From UBA1723 sp045641625 (GTDB taxonomy: Bacteria; Bacteroidota; Bacteroidia; Bacteroidales; Paludibacteraceae): a stretch of 31,981 bases of DNA. Positions 16,486-24,283 of this stretch are shown here, one piece after another. How positions within the stretch are numbered: position 1 is the first letter of the stretch; each line of letters opens with the position of its first letter. Made by a program: the position numbers and the translations under genes. Under the pieces are notes generated by a model. It made no database searches. It was given only the letters and a program-made list of their open reading frames with translations, and was not told where the DNA came from. The stretch spans positions 1 to 31,981 of the forward strand of contig JAZUHH010000089.1 in NCBI GenBank assembly GCA_045641625.1, in the 5' to 3' direction.

Positions 16486-17412
16486 TTAGTTCTTTTTGAA
16501 AATTCTTGCCATCAACGAACCTTCATACACAACAGGATATGCACGCAGAGTAAACACAAGGCCGTCGCATGGACTGACAACCTTTTCAAGCACAGTGCCT
16601 TCGAGTGCGCTCACAATCTTTCCGATTTCCTCGCCCTTCTTCATCCACTGGTTGTTGTCGATTGACGGGATGAACACACCCGAACATCCTGCATTCAAGA
16701 AAAACACTTCTCCCTCTGTACTGACAATCTGCTCCTTGTTCTCTATCTCTACCTTGCCCTTATAGAAACCAAGAGCCTTGAGCAACTGAAGTATTCCCTG
16801 TACCAGATTGACACCGTAATGGCGGGTGATACGCATTCCCACACCCATCTCTACGACCAGGCACGGAGTTCCCGAAGAGTTCAAAGAGTGGGCCAAAGTG
16901 CTTTCAAGCACAGTGGCAGCTTCGTGAATCCAGATGAAATCTACATTCAGTTCCTTGCTGTATGGAACAAGCAGGTCTGCACAGTTCACATTTATTCGCA
17001 CCTGCGGAATCTCTCTCAGGAAAATGTTCGAAGCATGGATGTCAATGACCATCTCTGCACCCAAAAGGTCGTTATAGATTGCATTGGCCGCAGCCTCTGC
17101 CATCGCGCCGTTAGAATCTCCGGGGAAGATGCGGTTCATGTCAAGGTCGAAGTTCGGAATGCCTCGCGTGATACTGTCTATGCCAAGAGGATTCAGCGCC
17201 GGATAGATGTCAATCTCTCCGTCCAAGTTTTCGACATGCTCCTGCAGAAACTGGGAAAGAAGGAAACAGACATACTGTCCCTCCAACTCGTCTCCATGAG
17301 TTCCGGTAACAACGCAGAAACGCTTGCTGCTGTTGCCACCTTTGATTGTTTTCTTCTTTATTGCCAGACGCTCGTCAATAGGCAACTCTGAAGAGAATAC
17401 TTCTTTTACCAT
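16486..17412 (-). CDS. M14-family metallohydrolase, succinylglutamate desuccinylase/aspartoacylase type
   Basis: A 308-residue protein with all expected zinc hydrolase residues: H39 and E42 in TGTHGDELEG, R94 in DLDMNRIFPG, H126 in VIDIHASN, and the general-base glutamate E188 in CLVVEMGVG. The C-terminal beta domain (about 225-308) contains SPCDGLVFTLRAYPVVYEGS. Enzymes of this family cleave acyl-amino-acid amide bonds or trim peptides; the substrate here is unknown. Its place after an ATP-grasp ligase, an alpha-E protein and a transglutaminase-like protein suggests it works on the amide product of that system. Cotranscribed with the pseudoenzyme gene 4 bases downstream and with the transglutaminase-like gene 42 bases upstream. 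Confidence 0.85.
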   Translation of the reverse strand: MVKEVFSSELPIDERLAIKKKTIKGGNSSKRFCVVTGTHGDELEGQYVCFLLSQFLQEHVENLDGEIDIYPALNPLGIDSITRGIPNFDLDMNRIFPGDSNGAMAEAAANAIYNDLLGAEMVIDIHASNIFLREIPQVRINVNCADLLVPYSKELNVDFIWIHEAATVLESTLAHSLNSSGTPCLVVEMGVGMRITRHYGVNLVQGILQLLKALGFYKGKVEIENKEQIVSTEGEVFFLNAGCSGVFIPSIDNNQWMKKGEEIGKIVSALEGTVLEKVVSPCDGLVFTLRAYPVVYEGSLMARIFKKN

Positions 17413-17454
17413 ATTATTTTCTGTTAAATTTGACTTGCTTTTCGCTTCGTCTAT

Positions 17455-18228
17455 TTACAATTCTGTCATCGTAATATGTACCTGCTTGTACTGGAATCCA
17501 TTGCCTACGAACACTCCCCTTTCCATAGAGCAGTCATTGAAGTCACGTCCCTGAGAAATCTTCAGGTAGTCGCTTTCAATCAGAAGCTTTCTAGTCGGGT
17601 CTATTGCGTACCATACGCCGTTGTCGTTGACTTCTATCCATGCATGGCTCTCCCCTTCACCCGGAATGAATCCGGAAACGTAGCGGCACGCAATCTTCCT
17701 GCTTCTGAGCATTGCAAGCATAACGTGCGAGAAGTCCTGGCAAACTCCCTTGCCTTGAGCAAAGGCTTCTATGGCAGACGTCTTGGTTGTTGTGGAATTG
17801 GATTCATATTTCATCCTTTCGTGCAGAGCCTCAACAAGAGAAAGAGTGCTCTGTACTATATTGTTTCTGTCAAATGATGCGACCTCCTCCGAGAATTTCA
17901 GCATCTCGGCATTGGCCTCAGTCAAAGTCGTCGGCAAAATAAAGATAGGATTTGGTTCTTCTATAGTCAGGTATTGCGAGAGGGACACTATTCCCCTTGA
18001 TGCAAACGCAAATGATTTGTGTGGTTCCGGCGTGCTTCCGAATATCACTTCATTGCCGAAGGAATCGACCGACCTCATGATATTCCTGCATGGGGAAACC
18101 GAGAAATCTTCTTCTATTATAGTCTGGAATTTACACCTGAAGGGCAGACACCTTAGTTTGAAATGGTGGTTTGAAACTTTGTTGTCAAAAGCAATGGATG
18201 TTTGGTATGAGTATTGATATGTATTCAT
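17455..18228 (-). CDS. transglutaminase-like (papain-fold) protein
   Basis: A 257-residue protein with an N-terminal bacterial transglutaminase-associated beta domain (YSYQTSIAF, HHFKLRCLP) and a C-terminal transglutaminase-like core. The catalytic triad is visible: C163 in GKGVCQDFSH, H195 in GESHAWIEV, D210 in WYAIDPTRK. No signal peptide is apparent, so it is likely cytoplasmic. Such proteins next to circularly permuted ATP-grasp and alpha-E genes form a widespread gene set predicted to make and process peptide tags or amide-linked products. It acts more likely as a peptidase or amidase than as a crosslinking enzyme (family knowledge plus inference). Confidence 0.88.
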   Translation of the reverse strand: MNTYQYSYQTSIAFDNKVSNHHFKLRCLPFRCKFQTIIEEDFSVSPCRNIMRSVDSFGNEVIFGSTPEPHKSFAFASRGIVSLSQYLTIEEPNPIFILPTTLTEANAEMLKFSEEVASFDRNNIVQSTLSLVEALHERMKYESNSTTTKTSAIEAFAQGKGVCQDFSHVMLAMLRSRKIACRYVSGFIPGEGESHAWIEVNDNGVWYAIDPTRKLLIESDYLKISQGRDFNDCSMERGVFVGNGFQYKQVHITMTEL

Positions 18229-18248
18229 AAATGTGACTAATTAGTGGA

Positions 18249-18297
18249 AAACACAGACAGGATATGCTTTTCACGAAAACTGTTCCTGCCTATGTTT
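18249..18297 (-). other. intercistronic RNA hairpin between the alpha-E and transglutaminase genes
   Basis: In the leftward transcript, 18284-18297 pairs with 18249-18262 over 14 bases; two of the pairs are G-U and would be A-C mismatches on the other strand. The loop contains a further TTTTC/GAAAA stem. Only a short U run follows. This could be an mRNA processing or stability element or a partial terminator inside the operon. Confidence 0.55.
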
Positions 18298-18326
18298 GGA
18301 TAGAAAATAATACAGAATCTCTGATC

Positions 18327-19025
18327 TTAGTTATTTGTGCTTACAACAGAGTTGATCAAAGAAAGCAGCTTGTTCTTGTAGAACACATCGTGGCTGTACT
18401 GCTTGGAAGTTAGCATTTTGTCTAGTTCCTCGATGACCTCGATGTTATAGATGTAAGGCACATATCTCAAATGAGTCTTCAATCTCTCGTAAAGCAGCTC
18501 CACTCTGTCGAAGGGATAGTCAAATCGAATTCTTATGTCGATATGCTCAAGTATCTTTCCCACCATAAGGATGGCAAGAGCATAGTCGTTAAGCACACGC
18601 TCCTCTATCGAACCCCACAAGGAAAGCAGATTGTCGGTGATAGGCTGAAGCGCTGTGATGTTGGTCTCGTTAGTATTGGCAAGCGAAGATATTCTCGCCA
18701 GAGAAATCTGGATGTAGGCAAGAGTCTCTGATGTGATTTCCTCTCTTAGCTCCATTGCGTTGTCGTTGGCACACTCAAGCTCTGCAGAGATGCTGAAAGG
18801 GTTCTGCTTGTCATAAAGGAAACTCTTGACGAAACTTGAAGGAGAGTTGAAGTCCTCGTTCAGACTCAAGCTGTTGCAATACTCATGGTATGCATTCTCC
18901 TCGCCATCGATCATCTTGTCATAATAGGCGCGAAGGAAGTGCAGGCTCAAGTAAGTTCTCTCTGCGTATCTTCCCAACCAGAATAGTTTATCTGCCTTAG
19001 TGGCTGATATAGTTTTAGTATTCAT
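18327..19025 (-). CDS. alpha-E domain protein (DUF403)
   Basis: A 232-residue, almost entirely helical protein. The opening ATKADKLFWLGRYAERTYL is the signature of the alpha-E family, normally written as RTAENLYWLGRYVERAE-like. Later SLWGSIEERVLNDYALA and HIDIRIRFDYPFDRVE fit the same family. Alpha-E proteins are always tied to circularly permuted ATP-grasp and transglutaminase-like genes, as here, but their exact role is not established; a scaffold or substrate-binding role is assumed. Length is shorter than the usual about 300 residues. It follows the ATP-grasp gene after 56 bases that contain a 13-base direct repeat. Confidence 0.85.
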   Translation of the reverse strand: MNTKTISATKADKLFWLGRYAERTYLSLHFLRAYYDKMIDGEENAYHEYCNSLSLNEDFNSPSSFVKSFLYDKQNPFSISAELECANDNAMELREEITSETLAYIQISLARISSLANTNETNITALQPITDNLLSLWGSIEERVLNDYALAILMVGKILEHIDIRIRFDYPFDRVELLYERLKTHLRYVPYIYNIEVIEELDKMLTSKQYSHDVFYKNKLLSLINSVVSTNN

Positions 19026-19032
19026 AAAATTA

Positions 19033-19071
19033 AATTTCGTTCGTTATCTTATTTTTTTGTTATCTTATTTT
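19033..19071. repeat. short repeats before the alpha-E gene
   Basis: AATTTCGTTCGT at 19033-19044 is identical to 20426-20437 in the leader of the ATP-grasp gene. GTTATCTTATTTT occurs at 19043-19055 and again at 19059-19071, a 16-base-period duplication. On the transcribed strand the shared motif reads ACGAACGAAATT. Confidence 0.6.
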
Positions 19072-19081
19072 ATCTGCAAGG

Positions 19082-20398
19082 TTACTCTTCCATTACCCAA
19101 GTGTCCTTGAACCCGCCTCCCTGAGAGGAGTTTACCACAAATGAATTAGGGTTTCGAGAGAATCGTGTAAGACCGCTCTTCCAGACCTTAGTCTCTTTTC
19201 CTGTAAGGACAAACGCTCTCAAGTCTGCCTTGCGCTCGACATATTTGCCGTCCTCGATGATCTCAAGGTCCTTGAAGTCGATAACCTCCTGAGCAATCCA
19301 TCTGCGCGGCTCTTTGTCAACAAGGTCGTACATCTCTTTCAAGTGCTCCTCGTCAAGATCTCTTCCGAACACTACTCCGTAGCCGCCTGCCTCGCTCACA
19401 TCCTTGATTACAAGCTTGCTCAAGTTTTCAAGAACGTACTTCTTGTCCTCAGCAAAATAAGGAAGGTATGTTGGCGCGTTCTTTAGGATAGGCTCCTCGT
19501 TAAGATAGTATTTGATCATTTTTGGAACAAAGTAATAGATACCCTTGTCGTCTGCCACTCCGTTACCGATACCATTGACAAGAGCTACATTGCCCTTAGC
19601 ATAGATCTGCATGATGTTCGGAACTCCAAGAACTGAAGACTCTTCGAATGTAAGAGGATCCATGTATTCGTCAGACACTCGGCGATAAACAGCTCCTACT
19701 CTCTCCTTGTTGCCCGAAATGTCCTTATAGAACAACATGTCGTCCTCGACCACCAAATCACCAGGGAAAGCAAGGATGGCACCGGACTTCTCTGCAAGAT
19801 ATGAGTGCTCAAAGAATGCCGAATTGTATCTTCCCGGAGTCAGGATAACATTTATTCCTCTACCGTCATTCACATAATCCATAGTCTCCTTTAGCAAATC
19901 CGAATAGTTTCGGTTTTCAGCGACATGGTTGTTTGCAAATGTTTGCGGGCTAACCTTACGAGTTATGTTTCTGGCAATCATCGGATAAGAGGCTCCCGAA
20001 GGGATTCTCAAGTTATCCTCTAGAATATACCATGTTCCGTCCTTAGCCTGAACCAAATCAATACCTGCAATGTGAGCAAAGATGCCTTTTGATGGCTTGA
20101 TGCCTTCACACTCCACAAAGTATCCTTTGGAAGAATAGATAAACTCTTCGGGAATAATTCCGTCCTTTACAATTTTCTTCTCATTATAGACGTCAAGAAG
20201 AAAAGCGTTCAAGGCATTGCATCTCTGTATCAGACCTTTCTCCAACATCGTCCACTCATCATGACTGATTACTCGAGGGACAGAGTCAAAAGGGAAAAGC
20301 TGCTCGTGAAAAACTCCATGCTTATAGATTCCGAACTTTACTCCGAACCTCTCCATCCATGTGTTCACGGCGTCCTTGTTTTCAATCAATGTCTTCAT
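19082..20398 (-). CDS. circularly permuted ATP-grasp ligase (DUF404/DUF407 type)
   Basis: A 438-residue predicted amide-forming ligase. The permuted order shows in the early segment ILEDNLRIPSGASYP and the late glycine-rich KDVSEAGGYGVVFG; the C-terminal NSSQGGGFKDTWV is the family's closing motif. It would activate a carboxylate with ATP and join it to an amine, possibly adding amino acids to a peptide or metabolite. I chose the ATG at 20398 because GGAGG lies 5 bases before it; the frame runs on to 20473, but this lies upstream of the -7 promoter box at 20452-20459. It is the first gene of the five-gene leftward operon and has a full consensus promoter. Confidence 0.9.
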   Translation of the reverse strand: MKTLIENKDAVNTWMERFGVKFGIYKHGVFHEQLFPFDSVPRVISHDEWTMLEKGLIQRCNALNAFLLDVYNEKKIVKDGIIPEEFIYSSKGYFVECEGIKPSKGIFAHIAGIDLVQAKDGTWYILEDNLRIPSGASYPMIARNITRKVSPQTFANNHVAENRNYSDLLKETMDYVNDGRGINVILTPGRYNSAFFEHSYLAEKSGAILAFPGDLVVEDDMLFYKDISGNKERVGAVYRRVSDEYMDPLTFEESSVLGVPNIMQIYAKGNVALVNGIGNGVADDKGIYYFVPKMIKYYLNEEPILKNAPTYLPYFAEDKKYVLENLSKLVIKDVSEAGGYGVVFGRDLDEEHLKEMYDLVDKEPRRWIAQEVIDFKDLEIIEDGKYVERKADLRAFVLTGKETKVWKSGLTRFSRNPNSFVVNSSQGGGFKDTWVMEE

Positions 20399-20451
20399 AA
20401 CAACCTCCGTTCGTTTTATGTGTTTAATTTCGTTCGTGATTAATTTCAATG

Positions 20452-20482
20452 CAAAAGTATGCAAATAATTCATAACAACAAA
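20452..20482 (-). promoter_or_regulatory. promoter of the ATP-grasp/alpha-E/transglutaminase/M14 operon
   Basis: On the minus strand TTTG (20479-20482), 19 bases, then TACTTTTG (20452-20459): both elements match consensus. The leader of about 45 bases carries ACGAACGAAATT near its 5' end and GGAGG before the ATG. Confidence 0.75.
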
Positions 20483-20932
20483 ATAAATATAACAAAATGT
20501 TTAATTTTTATTTCAAATAATTGACATTTGCACAATATTTACCGATGAACTATATTATTATGATACGTATTTACTTAAATATAGTTTCATTTTGACATAC
20601 AAAAGATTCTTTATATTGCCTTCTATTTCAAATTAGATGAAAAATGGTTCACAATGCCTTTTGTCATTTTGTAAATCGCTATACATGATTCATATACACC
20701 CCTCAAAAAAGAGAAATAGAATCTGAAACATTTTCTGTCCTAATCCCTTTTGGGGGCAAATTTCACTAGATATTATTGTCTGTCTCGTTTCATAAAGGGC
20801 TTTGTTCAGTACCGTAATTATAATAAACTATATTTCAACAATTTACAATTAAAGATAATAGAAACGCCCATCTTGTTTGTTACATTGGACTCTCAAAAAC
20901 TTTTCGTTCGTTTTGCTAAATGGTATGATTTT

Positions 20933-20965
20933 TTTGCCCGAAAAACAAAAAGTCCTATATCTTTG
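20933..20965 (+). promoter_or_regulatory. promoter of the sorting-domain protein and pectate lyase genes
   Basis: TTTG (20933-20936), 21 bases, then TATCTTTG (20958-20965). It predicts a leader of over 100 bases before the ATG at 21085, long enough for post-transcriptional control, though no known riboswitch is recognised in it. Confidence 0.65.
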
Positions 20966-21084
20966 CCTCAGATAAAGTTCACAGGCAACGCAAACTTTGA
21001 TTCGTTTCACTTCATCGCTTTGCAAATGCCTCGGCGGTCAACACTTATACCATATACAAACAAAAACAAAAAAATTAAGGACTA

Positions 21085-21567
21085 ATGTTTAATACTATGA
21101 AAATACAATTTATTCTAACCAGCTTGGCTCTGGCACTCGGATTTGCCAATGTTTCTGCAGGAACATTCGTAGCCGACAGCAAAACGGAGATCAGCACGCT
21201 CGATCTACACAAGATAGTGTTCCACAACGGCAACGTGGACACTTACATGAAGAACGGAGACATGGACTCCTACGAATTCTCGTCAGTTCAAAGAATCTAT
21301 TATTCTCCAGCGCCGCAAGAATCAACTTCAAATGAGTTAATAGACACAGAGGAAGGTGTAGCAATCTACCCTAACCCTGCAAAAAACGTAATTAACATTT
21401 CAGGAGTAGAGGAAGGAGAATCCATCAAGATTATGGACATTACAGGTCAAATTCTTTTGACTACAAAAGCAGACAGCGACAAGACCGAAATCAACGTATC
21501 TAAGTACAGCAGAGGCATATATTTCATTATTGCAGGAGAAAATGTCATCAAATTCATCAAACAATAA
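21085..21567 (+). CDS. small secreted protein with type IX secretion sorting domain
   Basis: A 160-residue protein with a signal peptide (hydrophobic core ILTSLALALGFANVSA, residues 10-25), a short region with LHKIVFHNGN and SSVQRIYYS, and a C-terminal type A sorting domain at about 91-160: AIYPNPAKNVINISG, SIKIMDITGQILL, INVSKYSRGIYFI and a final KFIKQ. The sorting domain directs export through the Por/type IX system and is usually removed. Between signal and sorting domain only about 65 residues remain, so the cargo is very small. The ATG at 21085 has AAGGA just before it; an ATG at 21097 would give the same mature protein. The pectate lyase gene follows after 15 bases. Confidence 0.8.
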   Translation: MFNTMKIQFILTSLALALGFANVSAGTFVADSKTEISTLDLHKIVFHNGNVDTYMKNGDMDSYEFSSVQRIYYSPAPQESTSNELIDTEEGVAIYPNPAKNVINISGVEEGESIKIMDITGQILLTTKADSDKTEINVSKYSRGIYFIIAGENVIKFIKQ

Positions 21568-21582
21568 AAAGACTTTAGAACT

Positions 21583-23448
21583 ATGAAAAAAAATCTATTA
21601 CTATGCACAGCAGCAGTAATGGCTGCAATGAACGTAAACGCAGAAAGCTTTCATGTATTTCTAAAGGACGGAAGAGTCGTAGAATACACAACAGATATCG
21701 TTGACAGCGTAGTTTTCAACAAGGAAGAGGCTTCGATAGTAACTCCGATAGTTCCAGAGACTCCAAGCGAGCCGGCAACTCCTTCAAACCCTACAAACCC
21801 AGGAAGCATAGTAACAAAAGGAGACATCCAGATGCTTACAATGGGAGGCTGGCTCGAGACAGGATTTGCAACCTGGTCACCGGTTAGCGGCGCCGCTTCG
21901 TACAAGGTTAGCGTAAAGGCAAAAAGTGCGGCAGACAGCGAATACAAGGCTATCGACAACCAGCTGATCCGCTCATACGGAACATATCTTCGCGCAGACG
22001 CACTTGGCTTGAAGGCAGGCGACTATACAATGAAGGTTGAGGCTTTGGACAGCAAGGGAAGCAGCGTTGCAAAGGCATCAGTCGTATCAATGACAGTCTC
22101 TGCTCATGACCGTTCGGGCTTTGCATTCGCCAATTCAGAGACTCCAGGCGCATACAGGGCTGACGGAACCTTGAAGGACAACGCAGTCGTGCTTTATGTC
22201 ACAGAAAAGACAAAGGACAACGTAAGCTGCGAAATCACAACTTCCAGCAACGGAACAAAGACAAGCGCAAGCGGAATACAGAACATTCTTACACTTTACA
22301 AGAAAGGCTACGACTCACGTCCTTTGTGCATCCGTTTGATCGGAAACGTGACCGACCCTGCAGTTACAGACAAGGGTGACGTACTTCTGGACCTTGGCGC
22401 GACAAAGCAGACAAGCAAGGGAGTAACAATCGAAGGTGTAGGCGAGGATGCTGTAGCCAACGGATGGGGAGTTAGAATCAAGAACGCCAAGTTTGTAGAG
22501 GTGCGCAACATCGGCACAATGAACTGCGATTCGGGCGAGGGTGACAACATCGGACTTCAGCAGGCATGCGAATATGTATGGGTTCACAACTGCGACTTCT
22601 TCTATGGAGACGCAGGAAGCGACGCAGACCAGGTCAAGGGAGACGGAGCTTTGGACTGCAAGAAGAGCACATACATCACATTCTCGTACAACCACTTCTT
22701 CGACAACGGAAAGTGCAACCTTCTTGGACTTAGCGAAGGCACAACAGAGAACCTTTACATCACATACCACCACAACTGGTACGACCACTCTGACAGCCGC
22801 CACCCAAGGTGCCGCTACTACTCTGCACACGTTTACAACAACTACTATGACGGAAATGCAAAGTATGGAATCGGCTCTACTCTCGGTTCAAGCGTTTTTG
22901 CAGAGAACAACTTCTTCCGCTCCTGCAAGTTCCCTATCCTGACTTCAATGCAGGGTTCTGACCTTTACGCAACTGCAAACAAGAGAGACAGCAACAACGC
23001 AACATTCTCGAGCGAGGCAGGCGGATCTATCAAGGCATACGGAAACAAGTTCGAGGGTGTTGTCAGCTATATTGCCTACGGCAGCACAACCTGCGTGGTT
23101 GAGGGCAAGGAGAAAAGCATAAACGACAGAGGCATAGACTCGAAGGCTGACTTCGACTTCTGGTTGGCTGGCAGCAGAGACGCAAAGATGCCTTCTTCTG
23201 TAGCTTCCTACTCAGGTGGCAACACATACAACAACTTTGACACAAACTCTGCGGTAATGTACAGCTACACTCCAGATTCTGCTGAGCAGGCAGTCGAGAA
23301 TGTAAAGGCACTTGCCGGACGCCAGAACGGAGGAGACTTCAAGTGGGAGTTCACAGAGGCAGACGACACAAGCTATGCAGTCAATGCGGCTCTAAAGTCA
23401 GCTCTTACAAACTACAAGACTCAGTTGAAGAGCATTCAGGGAGAGTAA
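21583..23448 (+). CDS. secreted pectate lyase, polysaccharide lyase family 1
   Basis: A 621-residue protein that cleaves polygalacturonate by beta-elimination. The order is: signal peptide (1-20), a short domain with FHVFLKDGRVVEY and IVDSVVF common in Bacteroidota surface enzymes, a proline-rich linker (about 55-75), an FN3-like region (about 84-172), then the right-handed beta-helix. The helix shows DGALDCKKSTYITFSYNHF (about 354-372) with calcium-binding aspartates, and YHHNWYDHSDSRHPRCR (about 391-407) with the catalytic arginine region. No type IX sorting domain is seen at its C-terminus. It shares a promoter with the small sorting-domain gene and ends at a strong terminator. Confidence 0.92.
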   Translation: MKKNLLLCTAAVMAAMNVNAESFHVFLKDGRVVEYTTDIVDSVVFNKEEASIVTPIVPETPSEPATPSNPTNPGSIVTKGDIQMLTMGGWLETGFATWSPVSGAASYKVSVKAKSAADSEYKAIDNQLIRSYGTYLRADALGLKAGDYTMKVEALDSKGSSVAKASVVSMTVSAHDRSGFAFANSETPGAYRADGTLKDNAVVLYVTEKTKDNVSCEITTSSNGTKTSASGIQNILTLYKKGYDSRPLCIRLIGNVTDPAVTDKGDVLLDLGATKQTSKGVTIEGVGEDAVANGWGVRIKNAKFVEVRNIGTMNCDSGEGDNIGLQQACEYVWVHNCDFFYGDAGSDADQVKGDGALDCKKSTYITFSYNHFFDNGKCNLLGLSEGTTENLYITYHHNWYDHSDSRHPRCRYYSAHVYNNYYDGNAKYGIGSTLGSSVFAENNFFRSCKFPILTSMQGSDLYATANKRDSNNATFSSEAGGSIKAYGNKFEGVVSYIAYGSTTCVVEGKEKSINDRGIDSKADFDFWLAGSRDAKMPSSVASYSGGNTYNNFDTNSAVMYSYTPDSAEQAVENVKALAGRQNGGDFKWEFTEADDTSYAVNAALKSALTNYKTQLKSIQGE

Positions 23449-23477
23449 AAGACGAATCTTTTCGTCTCTATATGAGC

Positions 23478-23520
23478 AAACAAGGAGAAGGGTGCGGCTG
23501 TACCCTTCTCTTTGTTTCTT
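23478..23520 (+). terminator. intrinsic terminator after the pectate lyase gene
   Basis: A 16-base stem (23478-23493 with 23502-23517, one G-U pair) encloses an 8-base loop. A smaller AGACGA/TCGTCT hairpin lies just before it, directly after the stop codon. Confidence 0.8.
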
Positions 23521-23583
23521 CCATAGACCGAGATTTCCAAACAAATCTGGGGAATAACGAATCGGCAAATCAACATAAATCAC

Positions 23584-23591
23584 TATCTTTG
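23584..23591 (+). promoter_or_regulatory. -7 promoter box of the DUF4230 gene
   Basis: TATCTTTG matches the consensus 17 bases before the ATG at 23609. A matching -33 element is not clear. Confidence 0.5.
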
Positions 23592-23608
23592 CAGAAAACT
23601 AAGGCAAC

Positions 23609-24229
23609 ATGAGACTCTTTGTTCTGACATTTATGGCTCTTTCTGTATTTTTCTTCTCCTGCAGGCAATCGGAGAAGAAAGGAACGGATGTGCAGGACAT
23701 GAACTCACAAATAAGGGAGGAAGTTTCCCGTCTCTGCGGCAGCGGCAGAATATACACAGCTGAATGGGAAATCCACAAGATTGTATATTTCTCGGACTCC
23801 GTCTCGTCATTCCTCGGCATCAAGTTCAACTCTTTCGGTGACCGCAAGTTCATCGTCCCCATAAATGCCAAAGTCAAGTCTTACACCGATATGGGGCAGG
23901 TGGGGGAAAAGGACATCCACATTGACAACGAGGGCGAATTGACGATAGTTCTGCCGAAACCACAAACAGAAATTACAGGCACCAGAATTGACTGGGATGC
24001 GGCAAAGTCCTATGTGTCATTCTATCGCAGTTCGTTCACAGAAAGCGAAAAGGCAAGACTTCTGCAACAGGGAGAGCAAAGCATACGGGAAGAGGCGGCA
24101 GGGCTCAACCTTGACGCTATGGCAAGACAAACCGCCGAGCAAGCGATAAAGCCGCTTGTCAGACAGCTTGGCTTCGCTGACGAAAAGGTGCATATCATAT
24201 TCACCGACAAGGTAAGGAACGAAAAATAA
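23609..24229 (+). CDS. DUF4230 lipoprotein
   Basis: A 206-residue protein with a lipoprotein signal (FFFSC, cysteine at residue 18). The DUF4230 domain follows: YTAEWEIHKIVYFSD, KFIVPINAKVKSYTDMG, and a C-terminal helix with LLQQGEQSIREEA and ending in KVHIIFTDK. The family is common in Bacteroidota and Firmicutes; no activity is known. It is likely anchored to a membrane facing the periplasm. It has its own promoter and a shared bidirectional terminator with the convergent queA gene. Confidence 0.8.
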   Translation: MRLFVLTFMALSVFFFSCRQSEKKGTDVQDMNSQIREEVSRLCGSGRIYTAEWEIHKIVYFSDSVSSFLGIKFNSFGDRKFIVPINAKVKSYTDMGQVGEKDIHIDNEGELTIVLPKPQTEITGTRIDWDAAKSYVSFYRSSFTESEKARLLQQGEQSIREEAAGLNLDAMARQTAEQAIKPLVRQLGFADEKVHIIFTDKVRNEK

Positions 24230-24264
24230 ATGGGTAGCTGAACAGGTCAGCCACCCATTTTCTT
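24228..24264. terminator. bidirectional terminator between DUF4230 gene and queA
   Basis: AAATGGGT and GCTGA pair with TCAGC and ACCCATTT around a 5-base loop (24228-24241 with 24247-24260). The single internal mismatch (A-C on the plus strand) becomes a G-U pair on the minus strand. T-rich tracts flank both sides. Confidence 0.8.
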
Positions 24265-24283
24265 TATGCCTTTATTCTAACAC

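Larger units (their letters stand above)
20399..21084. other. 686-base divergent promoter region
   Basis: It holds the leftward promoter of the ATP-grasp operon (20452-20482) and the rightward promoter of the sorting-domain/pectate-lyase pair (20933-20965). The AT-rich middle, about 20490-20900, has no gene I can support; a 111-codon frame there starts at TTG and spans the rightward promoter. The motif TTTCGTTCGT recurs at 20902-20911. Confidence 0.65.

Noticed and set aside
20750..21085. A 111-codon rightward frame in the divergent promoter region
   Set aside because: It starts at TTG, spans a consensus promoter, and its sequence has no protein-like family features.
21886..21897. A 12-base perfect palindrome AGCGGCGCCGCT
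   Set aside because: It is within the pectate lyase coding sequence, in frame with alanine and glycine codons, and nothing around it suggests a site or repeat.
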